Shown piece after piece: positions 27,453 through 35,775 of a stretch of 64,000 nucleotides of DNA (position 1 is the first letter of the stretch; every line of letters begins with the position of its first letter). The notes below the pieces were generated by a model. The model was not told the DNA's origin and ran no database searches. It saw only the letters and a list, made by a program, of their open reading frames with translations. This DNA is from Salegentibacter lacus. Lineage in GTDB: Bacteria > Bacteroidota > Bacteroidia > Flavobacteriales > Flavobacteriaceae. The stretch spans positions 62,001-126,000 of the forward strand of contig NZ_JAIQZB010000011.1 in assembly GCF_020164555.1 (NCBI RefSeq), in the 5' to 3' direction. Position numbers and translations under genes: made by a program.

Positions 27453-29018
27453 CTAATTTTTCATAAATAACTCTCTGTAGGTTTCCTCTATTTCACTTAT
27501 CTCCTCTGCTTTTAGTTTTACAAATTCTTTCTCGCGGGCCCTTTTAGATAAATCTCCCTCATTCTGTTCAAGAAATCTTACCAGGAGGGCTACCATTTTA
27601 TCTGGCATTTCATATTCGTCATCCAACCATCTTTTAAAAGCATCATAAGCTGTAAGGTATTGGATTTCCTCAGGAATTATATTGTCTATGGTATCGTTTA
27701 CGCAATCATATAAAAATTCCGTTTGCTTAGTAATGTCAAAAAAGCGGTAGTAATCCAGAGTATCGTTTATTACCTGAACATTGTTGTCTGATGTTTGTTC
27801 CCACTCAATATGATCAAGAAGTGGGTGCGAATAATCTTCTAGAATCCTTCTATAGTCATTAATATGATCAAGAATAGAAGCTGAGACAGGGAATATTACC
27901 CCTTGTTGAGAAAATTTTTTCTTCGCCAGGAGATGATGGATTATATATCTATGAATCCGCCCGTTCCCATCTACAAAGGGATGAATAAACACAAAACCAA
28001 AAGCAATTTTTGCTGCGGCCATGACTGCTGAAAAATCATTTTCAAGTAATAATTGATTTGTATCAAGCAAGCCTTTTATTAGCTTAGGCAGATCATCAGG
28101 CTTTGCGGAAATATGATCTGGTATTGGTGCCCCAGTTGTCCTATCATGTTCTCCAATAAAGCCTCCTTTTTCCCTGAAACCCATCTCTATGAATCGACTG
28201 TTTTCAATCACCACTTGCTGCAATCTCACGAATTCCTCTTCTGAAAGATCTTTTGTTCCTGCCTGTCCTATCGCTTTCCCCCATCTAGCTGCACGTTTGC
28301 TTGGAGGGTTTTCTCCTTCTATAGTGAAAGAAGCTTTAGAATCCTTTAAAAGAAGAAACGACGAAGCTCTTTGTATGATATCCTTACGTACACCCTTTAA
28401 ATATTCAGTTTTTTTCTTCTCTAAATCGGCCTGAGAGAATTCAAGTTTAGCGGTTCTACGAATCAATGGACAAAAATATGGCGTGCCTGGGAGGTTATTA
28501 ATCACCAAATGACGTTTTGATTTTGTTCCATTTATAGCAAACTGAAGATTACTATCTATAGCGAAAACGTAACTTTTTTTAGTGAGGACCTTCTTTTGAG
28601 GAATCTCTTTTTCCATAATCCATTCCAACAAGAACCATATTCTCCGGCTATATTGCCCGGTAGGTTCAATATCCGTCAGCTTATATAGTTCTTCTTCAGA
28701 AAAGTACCTGGTGAGTGCACTAAACACTAATAAATTTACCCCTTCATATTTTAAACTGAATACCAAATGCTTATAAAGGGCCTCGATTCTGGAAAGTTTT
28801 ACATGATCTTCGGGCAAGTAACTAGGTTGGAAAACCCGCCAGTCCTCCGTTTCAAAAGATTTGTTTTGATCACAAATCAAAGCCACAGGTTTGTGGATAG
28901 GAATATTAAGACCTAGCTTATCAATTATGGCGGCGTATCCTACGACGACGCCTCTTTCTGGTTTTTCCAGACCGTGAAAAACGGGTGCATCAGAATAAAA
29001 ATGGGCGGGATTAAGCAT
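27453..29018 (-). CDS. class II Fic family protein (AMP transferase)
   Basis: A 521-residue protein with the Fic active-site motif HPFVDGNGRIHR at residues 346-357, which transfers AMP to hydroxyl side chains of a target. The inhibitory motif SFTIEG is at 230-235, on the N-terminal side, so it is a class II Fic that is self-inhibited by its own glutamate. The long N-terminal region (1-200) and the C-terminal 120 residues are not recognised. No separate antitoxin is needed. Targets are unknown; role in stress or phage response is inference from location. Confidence 0.92.
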   Translation of the reverse strand: MLNPAHFYSDAPVFHGLEKPERGVVVGYAAIIDKLGLNIPIHKPVALICDQNKSFETEDWRVFQPSYLPEDHVKLSRIEALYKHLVFSLKYEGVNLLVFSALTRYFSEEELYKLTDIEPTGQYSRRIWFLLEWIMEKEIPQKKVLTKKSYVFAIDSNLQFAINGTKSKRHLVINNLPGTPYFCPLIRRTAKLEFSQADLEKKKTEYLKGVRKDIIQRASSFLLLKDSKASFTIEGENPPSKRAARWGKAIGQAGTKDLSEEEFVRLQQVVIENSRFIEMGFREKGGFIGEHDRTTGAPIPDHISAKPDDLPKLIKGLLDTNQLLLENDFSAVMAAAKIAFGFVFIHPFVDGNGRIHRYIIHHLLAKKKFSQQGVIFPVSASILDHINDYRRILEDYSHPLLDHIEWEQTSDNNVQVINDTLDYYRFFDITKQTEFLYDCVNDTIDNIIPEEIQYLTAYDAFKRWLDDEYEMPDKMVALLVRFLEQNEGDLSKRAREKEFVKLKAEEISEIEETYRELFMKN

Positions 29019-29194
29019 TTAAAATTAAATTTAAGCGCAAGATAAGTGAAAAATAGGAGCAATACACAAAAAATGAGCGCATAATATAAAGTTTAATTAA
29101 AAATAGGCGCATTGCTATAGGAAAATTTAAATCATTTTATAGCGACATACTTTGTCGCTAATAATGCCTTAATTTGTTATATACAATCGAGATA

Positions 29195-29397
29195 ATGAGT
29201 AGATCCAATAGAAAAACCCCTATTACCAGGCTTCGTCTGAAAAAGCCAATCGCAAATTAAGAAGAATCGTAAAAGAAAAAATTGCAGTTCCGGAAAAAGA
29301 GCTTCCGCAGAAAAAAGAAATTTCGGATATCTGGAATTGGGGAAAAGATGGTAAAACATTCAGAGCTGATTTAACCAACAAAGAAAAAACCAAGTAA
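29195..29397 (+). pseudogene. frameshifted small conserved protein
   Basis: It starts MSRSNRKTPI, then a stop arises after a one-base slip near the C4 run at 29217-29220; another frame continues with ASSEKANRKLRRIVKEK, IAVPEKELPQKK and WNWGKDGKTFRADLTNKEK to TAA at 29395-29397. Both halves look protein-like and read as one short basic protein if the frame is repaired. It lies directly before the esterase gene. Confidence 0.55.
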
Positions 29398-29398
29398 T

Positions 29399-29887
29399 AT
29401 GAATGTACTTTACCTCCACGGACTAAAGAGTAAACTGAAGAAACCAAAACGAGAAATACTGGAAAATTACGGCCAGGTGTTTGCACCTGACATTGATTAT
29501 TCAACAGAACATTTTCAACCGAAAAATATTCTAAAGCAATTACCAAATACAGAATTCAATGTAGTGATGGGAAGTAGTATGGGCGCGTTAAATGCTTATG
29601 CTATTTCAGAGATTATCGGCAGGCCGGCTTTATTGTTTAATCCGCCTTTGGTTAAATACCGGGAAAAAGAATTCAGCCATAAATTTACTCGAGGACTTTC
29701 TCCGAAAAATATATTACTGGGAGGAAGTGACGATGTGGTGAACGCAACCGAAACCTTAAACTTTCTAGGACAAAACCTGCAAAAATCTGAACTGAATATA
29801 AAAGTGCTACCGGAATTAGGTCATCGAATTTCTATAGATGTTTTTACTGATCAGGTTAAAGAATTCTTTAAAGATATTTGTGCTTAA
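29399..29887 (+). CDS. YqiA/YcfP-like alpha/beta-hydrolase
   Basis: A 162-residue single-domain hydrolase. NVLYLHGLKSK at residues 2-12 gives the oxyanion region, GSSMGALNAY near 58-67 the nucleophile elbow (serine), GGSDDVV near 107-113 the acid and LGHRI near 141-145 the catalytic histidine. YqiA-like proteins are short esterases. It lies 2 bp after the broken small gene and 97 bp before the WYL regulator, so it may be co-transcribed. Confidence 0.88.
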   Translation: MNVLYLHGLKSKLKKPKREILENYGQVFAPDIDYSTEHFQPKNILKQLPNTEFNVVMGSSMGALNAYAISEIIGRPALLFNPPLVKYREKEFSHKFTRGLSPKNILLGGSDDVVNATETLNFLGQNLQKSELNIKVLPELGHRISIDVFTDQVKEFFKDICA

Positions 29888-29919
29888 AACTATTAAACCT
29901 GGTTCGTCCGTTAGAGTAA

Positions 29920-29955
29920 TTCCGATGGCATCGGGATTGTATCGAGAACAATTTT
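29920..29955. repeat. short palindromic intergenic element
   Basis: TCCGATGGCATCGGGA is a hairpin followed by TTGTATCGAGAAC, a sequence type seen dispersed between genes of many flavobacteria. It may be a terminator or a mobile-repeat relict. Confidence 0.5.
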
Positions 29956-29983
29956 TGAACTACAATTAAATAACAAAAAAACT

Positions 29984-30880
29984 ATGTCTTTACGCCAAAC
30001 TATAAAACGCCATTATAAAATCATCTCTCTGCTTAGGTTACGCCCTATGAGTTATGAGGATGTTCAGGATGAAATGGCTGATGATCCCGATTCTGTTGAG
30101 GAAAAGCTACTAACTTCTCAACGTACTTTTCAACGAGATCTCGAGGATATTGCTTCTATTCATAACATTGTAATAAAATGTAATCGAAGTACTAATAAAT
30201 ATTACATCAACGAGGATGTTGAGGAAACGCATTCTCAGAGATTACGGGAAAATTTTGATCTTTTAAATGCCATTAGACTTTCAAAAAGTTTTGGGAACCA
30301 ACTTATTTTTGAGGAAAGAAAACCCCTGGGCACACATCATTTAGCGGGTTTACTACACGCCAGTCAGAATTTCTTAGAAGTAGCGTTTGAATATTATAAA
30401 TTTTGGGATGCTTCAATTAGTAATCGCAAGGTGAAACCCATTGCGCTTAAAGAAGCCCGGAACCGTTGGTACCTTATTGCAGAAGATACTAAAGACGATA
30501 TTATTAAAAATTTTTCGCTCGATCGAATTAAAAATCTGGAAATTACCAAAGACAAGTTTAAGCCAATTAAATACCAGGCACACGAAGAATTCAAAGATAG
30601 CTTCGGAATAATAAACGGCACAGATGAAGAACCAGTTAAAGTTATCCTATCATTTACACCCAGGGAAGGCAGGTATGTAGAATCACTTCCACTACACCAT
30701 AGTCAGCAGTTAATTTTGAGTAATGATGATGAGATTAGATTTAGTTATTTTATTCGTCCTACCTACGATTTTAGAATGGAAATTCTTTCTTATGGCGACC
30801 AGGTAAAAGTAGTAGAACCCGAAAGCCTAAAATTGGAAATCAAAAAGGAATTAAAGCGTTGCATAGCAAACTATAAATAA
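29984..30880 (+). CDS. WYL-domain transcriptional regulator (first)
   Basis: A 298-residue regulator: an N-terminal winged-helix region (KIISLLRLRPMSYEDVQDEM, then LTSQRTFQRDLEDIASIHN), a WYL domain in the middle (VKPIALKEARNRWYLIAED at about residues 147-165) and a C-terminal WCX region. WYL proteins sense nucleotides or nucleic acids and commonly control phage-defence loci. It stands at the front edge of the defence core and is therefore a candidate controller of the palindromic promoters at 31549, 35112 and 47843. Confidence 0.92.
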   Translation: MSLRQTIKRHYKIISLLRLRPMSYEDVQDEMADDPDSVEEKLLTSQRTFQRDLEDIASIHNIVIKCNRSTNKYYINEDVEETHSQRLRENFDLLNAIRLSKSFGNQLIFEERKPLGTHHLAGLLHASQNFLEVAFEYYKFWDASISNRKVKPIALKEARNRWYLIAEDTKDDIIKNFSLDRIKNLEITKDKFKPIKYQAHEEFKDSFGIINGTDEEPVKVILSFTPREGRYVESLPLHHSQQLILSNDDEIRFSYFIRPTYDFRMEILSYGDQVKVVEPESLKLEIKKELKRCIANYK

Positions 30881-30949
30881 AAGACAGCCATTATTTAGGC
30901 ATTTACCTTAATAGATTTTCTAAACTCATCACTCTCAATAAGCTTTTAA

Positions 30950-31387
30950 ATGACCATCAAACAACTTGCCCAAATCTTTATCTTCAGTTGCTTTCTTAAT
31001 GGTACTGTTAATGCCCAGGCGGTAAAAGAAGAGAACAAATATGGAGAGCAGCTTTATTTGGTTGATGGCAATACGCTAAAGCAAAAAAATAAATATGGAG
31101 AGGATCTATTCTACTGGAACGGCGAAGAAATTAAACTAAAGAATAAATACGGCAAAAGCCTCTATTATTTAGATGGCAACACGGTAAAACTCGAAAATAA
31201 ATATGGAGATCGTTTATATGAGTTTGATGGTTATTACATCCGGTACCGTGATAAGTACGGATCTAAAATCTGGTATTTGGATGGCAGAGTTTTAAAACGA
31301 AAAGACAAATACGGGGAAGCAGTTTTCTATTTTGAAGGCATCCCTGATAGATGGGTACTGGTGGCTTTGCTGGATCTAGCTAATTAA
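30950..31387 (+). CDS. exported protein with six 18-residue KYG repeats
   Basis: A 145-residue protein with a signal peptide (QIFIFSCFLNGTVNAQA) and six tandem 18-residue repeats of the form NKYGxxLYxxDGxxxKxK. The copies begin NKYGEQLYLVDG, NKYGEDLFYWNG, NKYGKSLYYLDG, NKYGDRLYEFDG, DKYGSKIWYLDG and DKYGEAVFYFEG. The Tyr/Leu/Gly spacing suggests a small beta-solenoid or repeated hairpins. The function is unknown; the location beside the WYL gene and the methylase-kinase may be incidental. Confidence 0.85.
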   Translation: MTIKQLAQIFIFSCFLNGTVNAQAVKEENKYGEQLYLVDGNTLKQKNKYGEDLFYWNGEEIKLKNKYGKSLYYLDGNTVKLENKYGDRLYEFDGYYIRYRDKYGSKIWYLDGRVLKRKDKYGEAVFYFEGIPDRWVLVALLDLAN

Positions 31388-31548
31388 GATAAACTTTTTA
31401 AAGCTCTCAAAGTTTGTTTAAATTTACATTTATTAAGAAAATTTGCAGGTCTCCCTAAACTAAATAGATAATCAGGATATTTCAGCTGCCTTTGTTCTAT
31501 CAATTAATCCCATCAAAATTAATATTTATTTATTTTTAAAATTTATGT

Positions 31549-31583
31549 GTGTATTTGAATTGCATACAATTGCCTTTAATTTG
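31549..31583 (+). promoter_or_regulatory. operator and promoter of the methylase-kinase gene (site A)
   Basis: The palindrome GTGTATTTGAATTGCATAC (31549-31567) lies 8 bp before TTAATTTG (31576-31583), a Bacteroidota -7 box relative. The same arrangement stands before the HNH gene and before the EcsC gene. Confidence 0.6.
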
Positions 31584-31623
31584 TAATCCGATTACAAAAA
31601 GAAATTTAACCAAGACCTATTAT

Positions 31624-34107
31624 ATGATTCCTTTATTAGCAACTATAGCTTTATTCCAAACAGTAAGAAATCTTTATAAAAGTAATCTCTCAGATCAAGA
31701 AGTGACTTTGCTTGAGTGTTTTTTGTTATTAATGGAAAAAGAAGAATTACTTAATTCTTTGAGCAAAGTGGGTAATAGTGATGCTAAGAGAATAATATAT
31801 AAATCTTCCAATATAGAGTTAATTCAGCTTTATGATGCTTACTTGAAGGAAATAGTTGAGAAAGCTAGAAAACCATTTTTTTCAAATTTATGCAGTGCAA
31901 TTTTATCTGCAACAGAACAGATTAATGACAGTGAAATACCAAGCTTGTTTGACAGTCGTATTAAAACCTACATTGAAAAGCAATCTACTGGAGATGAGCT
32001 CCAACCAAAAGAGTTAACTCTGCTTTTAAATCATTTTTTACCTAAAGATGAAAATCAAAAATACTATAATCCATTCGGTGGACTAGCATCACTAGCAATA
32101 GATCTTCCTTCAACGATTAATTATTATGGAGAAGAATTAAATATATCTGTTTGGCTATTGGCTAAAATGCGAATGATGATATATGATTGTCCAGCCCATT
32201 TTCTTTTTAAAAATAAGAATAGTATTGAAGGTTGGTGCTATACAGCGGGAGATAGTTTATACGATTATATTTCTTATAACCCTCCTTTCAATTTGCAATT
32301 AGATGAATCATTTCCTCACCTTCTTGAAGATGAAAAATTTGGAGATTATCGTAATGCGAATACCTTGATTGTTTCGCAAACCTTTAAAAAACTTAAAAAG
32401 AGTGGGACAATGTCTTTCGTAATGCCTAATGGTTTTCTTAGTAGTAATAAACCGAAGGATAAAGCATTCCGGAAATACTTGTCTGAGAATAACTATTTAA
32501 AATATGTAATTTCTTTACCTGAAAAGATCCTCCACTTCACGTCTATATCTGTTAATGTGATAGTTCTGTCAAAAGAAATGTCTGGAAATAAAATTCGATT
32601 TGTAGATGGATCTGATTTGTTTAGTAATGAATCTGGAAAACTAAATAAAATTGATATAAAAAGGTTGTTTTCTGAGATTGACCGGGAAAATAATTCAAAA
32701 CTTTCAAAATCTGTTGACTCTGAATTTATTGCGGAAAACGATTATAATCTTTCCATTAATCGCTATGTTTTTGAAAAACCTGTCATAGACCGATTAGATG
32801 AAATTAGATTAGAAAAATTATCTGATATAATTAGTTTAATACCTATAGAAAAACCAACTCAGCTTGAAGCAAGATTGATCAATATAGGGGAACTATCGGA
32901 CGATAAATTAAATTCTAAGATAGAGTTAAGTAGATTACCGATTAAGGAAGTGAAATCCTCCTCAAGCTTACTTAGCAGAAGTTCAATGTTAATAGCTACT
33001 CTGGGGAACAGCATCAAGCCTACACTGTTTCAACCGGATAATAAAGAAACTGTTTATGAAAGAGGTAAGATTTTGGCGTTTACTGTTGATACAGACTTAG
33101 TGCTTCCTGAATATCTCGTGATGGAACTACATAAAGATTATGTTCAAAACCAATTAGATAGAATTCGAAGCGGAAGTGGAATTCCTAGAATCCGAAAGAA
33201 TGATCTTTTAAAGATAGAGATTGTTGTTCCTACTTTTGTTGAGCAGGAAAGAAAACTTAGCCGAGAATATCATAGGTTACATCAAGAAAAGCTAGAAGAG
33301 GTCAAAAAGATTTCTACAGATTTTAATATTGATGTTGCAGACGAAAATAGTTTTTTACGTCATCAGATCGCGGGATCAATGAAAAACCTTAGAAGTGCTT
33401 TTAAGTTTATCAATAAAATACTGGAGGATCAGGTTAAAACTGAAATGCCAGACTTATATAATTTAAAAGCAAATGACAAGCTGTCAAGCACATTAGGTGA
33501 TTATTTAAGAATTATGGATAGAGACCTTTCTAGTGTTACCAAAATCCTTAACAAGGCTGGGACAGAAATTGACCTTACAGAACTTGAGGTCGAAAAAATA
33601 GATCTAATAAGGTTTGTCGAGAACTATAAAAAAGAAGTTAAGTCTCGTAATGGAGATCATTTTCTTCTGGAGGTGAATAAAGACAAAGCTGCGCTTTTAG
33701 AGAATGACCTTAAGACGGTTTATATTCTTGGAGACAAGGAAAAATTAAGACAGGTATTCGATAATATAGTCGCAAATGCATTAAAACATGGATTTGATAA
33801 TAAGATAGATTCTTCTAATAAAATAGTTTTTGAATTCATTTATGATTTCAAAAATGCCGAAGTTCAACTGGATATTTCAAACTCTGGAAATCCTCTGCCA
33901 CCAGATTATTCTCATGGTTCATTTATAAGAAAAGGAAGCTCATCGGGTAAAAATGCTGGAGATGGCACTGGTGGGTGGTTTATTAATGAGGTTATGAAAC
34001 TGCACAAAGGACACTTTGGTTTTACAGATGAAACCGGGCCTGAAGGTATTCCAGGTGACTTGGTAACTACAATAGAACTTACTTTTCCTATAATTTTAAA
34101 ACAATAG
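31624..34107 (+). CDS. fusion of type I N6-methylase, HsdS-like domain and histidine kinase
   Basis: From the ATG at 31624, 827 residues (an in-frame GTG at 31549 lies in the operator, so the ATG is preferred). Residues 1-390: HsdM-like methylase, with a degenerate SAM motif YNPFGGLASL near 148 and the catalytic NPPF at 219-222, plus GTMSFVMPNGFLSS. Residues about 395-555: one HsdS-like target recognition half, ending SGSGIPRIRKNDLLKI and VVPTFVEQERKL as in HsdS. Residues about 575-827: histidine kinase with H-box FLRHQIAGSMKNL (His580), N-box NIVANALKHGF and G-boxes NSGNPLP and GDGTGGWFINEV. The fusion is not a family I know. It is coupled to a receiver-domain gene 2 bp downstream. Confidence 0.88.
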   Translation: MIPLLATIALFQTVRNLYKSNLSDQEVTLLECFLLLMEKEELLNSLSKVGNSDAKRIIYKSSNIELIQLYDAYLKEIVEKARKPFFSNLCSAILSATEQINDSEIPSLFDSRIKTYIEKQSTGDELQPKELTLLLNHFLPKDENQKYYNPFGGLASLAIDLPSTINYYGEELNISVWLLAKMRMMIYDCPAHFLFKNKNSIEGWCYTAGDSLYDYISYNPPFNLQLDESFPHLLEDEKFGDYRNANTLIVSQTFKKLKKSGTMSFVMPNGFLSSNKPKDKAFRKYLSENNYLKYVISLPEKILHFTSISVNVIVLSKEMSGNKIRFVDGSDLFSNESGKLNKIDIKRLFSEIDRENNSKLSKSVDSEFIAENDYNLSINRYVFEKPVIDRLDEIRLEKLSDIISLIPIEKPTQLEARLINIGELSDDKLNSKIELSRLPIKEVKSSSSLLSRSSMLIATLGNSIKPTLFQPDNKETVYERGKILAFTVDTDLVLPEYLVMELHKDYVQNQLDRIRSGSGIPRIRKNDLLKIEIVVPTFVEQERKLSREYHRLHQEKLEEVKKISTDFNIDVADENSFLRHQIAGSMKNLRSAFKFINKILEDQVKTEMPDLYNLKANDKLSSTLGDYLRIMDRDLSSVTKILNKAGTEIDLTELEVEKIDLIRFVENYKKEVKSRNGDHFLLEVNKDKAALLENDLKTVYILGDKEKLRQVFDNIVANALKHGFDNKIDSSNKIVFEFIYDFKNAEVQLDISNSGNPLPPDYSHGSFIRKGSSSGKNAGDGTGGWFINEVMKLHKGHFGFTDETGPEGIPGDLVTTIELTFPIILKQ

Positions 34108-34109
34108 AT

Positions 34110-35024
34110 ATGTATAAGGTACTTTGGTTTGATGATAAATATGAAACTACTGAATTAATTGCTGATGAAGCTTTGTTGAAAGACATTAGGCTTATTGGTT
34201 ATACTAATGCTAAAGACGGAATTGTTGAGTTAGAAGAAAGCTACAAGGAATACGATGCTGTTCTCTTAGACGGCCTGTTTTACGAAAATGCCGACCAGAG
34301 GGGAACGGAGTTAGATGATAATGCTTTCGGGCAGGTTGCAAAGGCTCTTTCTAATCTTAGAGCAAAGCAGATTTTTATGCCTTGGTACATATTATCAGGA
34401 CAAAAGAAATTTAGGAAGGGAGATAGTCCTTTTATTAAACTTTTCAAAGATGAAAGTTATGCTGAGGGAAAAATTTTCGATAAGAATAAAGATGAAGATA
34501 TAGAGAAATTGTGGGCAGAAATAAAAGATGCAGCGGATAAGAGGCCTCAGAGAAAAGCCAGGTTGTCTAATCCTGAAATCTTTAAAATTTTTGAGAAGGG
34601 GTGTTTACCAGAGGAAGTAGAAGACCAGGTTTTAAAATTATTAGCCAAGCCCTTACCTAGTGATAATTCGGAGTTGAAAGCTGTGCTCACAAATATTAGA
34701 AGTGTACAGGAAAGTATTTTTCTTAAACTGGCCAGTATTAGAGTTATACCAAACAATATTAATTCTACCAATCAAAAAATAAAACACCTTTCAGGAAATA
34801 TAAGTGCTCGGAGTAACTGGCAGGCCACAACTGCGGTTTACCAAAATCCCGAAATTGAAAACCTCCAAAGATGGATTTATTTTACATGTGGAAGTTATAT
34901 CCATCATTTGGAAAGTCAACATTACGATCAATATATGATATCCAATTACGCTATTGAATCACTTAAAATGGGGCTTATGGAACTCCTTCTCTGGTTCGAA
35001 AAAATCTACAAGGAGAATATTTAA
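34110..35024 (+). CDS. receiver-domain protein partner of the methylase-kinase
   Basis: A 304-residue protein. The first 145 residues form a receiver fold: the acidic pair WFDDK (Asp8-Asp9), the phospho-acceptor region AVLLDGLF (Asp near 54), the switch serine WYILSGQ and a late lysine in IFDKNKDED. The C-terminal 160 residues (EDQVLKLLAKPLPSD, SIFLKLASIRVIPNN, RWIYFTCGSYIHHLES) are helical and not recognised; they contain no DNA-binding helix-turn-helix that I can see, so this may be an effector rather than a transcription factor. The start is 2 bp after the kinase stop, so the two are translationally coupled. Confidence 0.8.
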   Translation: MYKVLWFDDKYETTELIADEALLKDIRLIGYTNAKDGIVELEESYKEYDAVLLDGLFYENADQRGTELDDNAFGQVAKALSNLRAKQIFMPWYILSGQKKFRKGDSPFIKLFKDESYAEGKIFDKNKDEDIEKLWAEIKDAADKRPQRKARLSNPEIFKIFEKGCLPEEVEDQVLKLLAKPLPSDNSELKAVLTNIRSVQESIFLKLASIRVIPNNINSTNQKIKHLSGNISARSNWQATTAVYQNPEIENLQRWIYFTCGSYIHHLESQHYDQYMISNYAIESLKMGLMELLLWFEKIYKENI

Positions 35025-35111
35025 AATAGATATTGTGAGATACTACGAATTATAAGGTTAACTACATAGTATTTTCAAAATGAAATTCCAAAATGCAGCA
35101 TCGAAATACCA

Positions 35112-35145
35112 TGCATTCCAAATGCACACTAGCTATATATATTTG
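35112..35145 (+). promoter_or_regulatory. operator and promoter of the secreted HNH gene (site C)
   Basis: The palindrome TGCATTCCAAATGCA (35112-35126) is followed by an exact -7 box TATATTTG (35138-35145), 28 bp before the ATG at 35174. The operator lies at the same distance from the -7 box as in site A. Confidence 0.65.
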
Positions 35146-35173
35146 TACTACGTTCAACCAGAAAACCAATCCT

Positions 35174-35701
35174 ATGAGATCTTTACTTAGTTTTTTCCTA
35201 GCTTTTTTTATATTTACTACCGTAGCCTTCGCACAAACTTATACTGTTGGTGAAACTGAATACTATTCCAATCAAACCTATTCCACTTCTGGCTTGCCGA
35301 AAGTGAAACGCAGCGCCGCTAATAAAAAGGCATTTTTGGAATCCAGGGGTTATACTAAAACTCCTGCTGGGTACCAGGTTGATCATATAATACCACTTTC
35401 AAAGGGTGGTACCGATAGTCCATATAATATGCAGCTACTAAGCGTAGATCAACATAAGGCTAAAACAGCAAGGGAGAGAAGTACCACAACAACCGGAATC
35501 CCAACTTTTTCTACTCCAACGAGCACCTATAAAGTTCCATCTTATAATTCTGCGTCTTATAAATTACCCAAAATGCCAAGTTACTCTGCTCCCTCCTATT
35601 CTGTACCAAGTTATAACTCTTCAAAAGTTATACAGACCGGCTCCAGAGGCGGAAAGTATTATATAAATTCTAATGGAAATAAAACCTATGTCAAAGATTA
35701 G
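35174..35701 (+). CDS. secreted HNH nuclease with tyrosine-rich tail
   Basis: From the ATG at 35174, 175 residues with a signal peptide (LLSFFLAFFIFTTVAFAQ). The HNH motif is visible as YQVDHIIPLSKGGTDSPYN, then NMQLLSVDQHKAKTARE. The tail is a low-complexity Pro-Ser-Tyr region (PSYSAPSYSVPSYNSSK) followed by GSRGGKYYINSNGNKTYV, a basic C-terminal motif found on other bacterial and viral surface proteins. Export means it would act in the periplasm or outside the cell, so it is not a cytoplasmic restriction nuclease. An upstream in-frame extension of 27 residues lacks signal character and crosses the operator. Confidence 0.85.
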   Translation: MRSLLSFFLAFFIFTTVAFAQTYTVGETEYYSNQTYSTSGLPKVKRSAANKKAFLESRGYTKTPAGYQVDHIIPLSKGGTDSPYNMQLLSVDQHKAKTARERSTTTTGIPTFSTPTSTYKVPSYNSASYKLPKMPSYSAPSYSVPSYNSSKVIQTGSRGGKYYINSNGNKTYVKD

Positions 35702-35735
35702 GAATTGTGGTTTTCCACATTACATTCCTGTTGTA

Positions 35736-35751
35736 AAATTTTATCTTTAAC
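35736..35751 (+). promoter_or_regulatory. hsdM promoter element shared with hsdR
   Basis: AAATTTTATCTTTAAC is identical to 42425-42440 upstream of hsdR; it contains TATCTTTA, close to the Bacteroidota -7 box. The ATG of hsdM is 25 bp downstream. Confidence 0.55.
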
Positions 35752-35775
35752 AAAAATTAACACCACACCCATTAT

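Noticed and set aside
29399-29887. Hydrolase as part of a defence system
   Set aside because: YqiA-like esterases occur widely; nothing beyond proximity links it to the defence genes.
31030-31370. 54-bp tandem repeats as a CRISPR array
   Set aside because: The repeats are in frame, degenerate and encode a repeat protein; there are no unique spacers and no cas genes.
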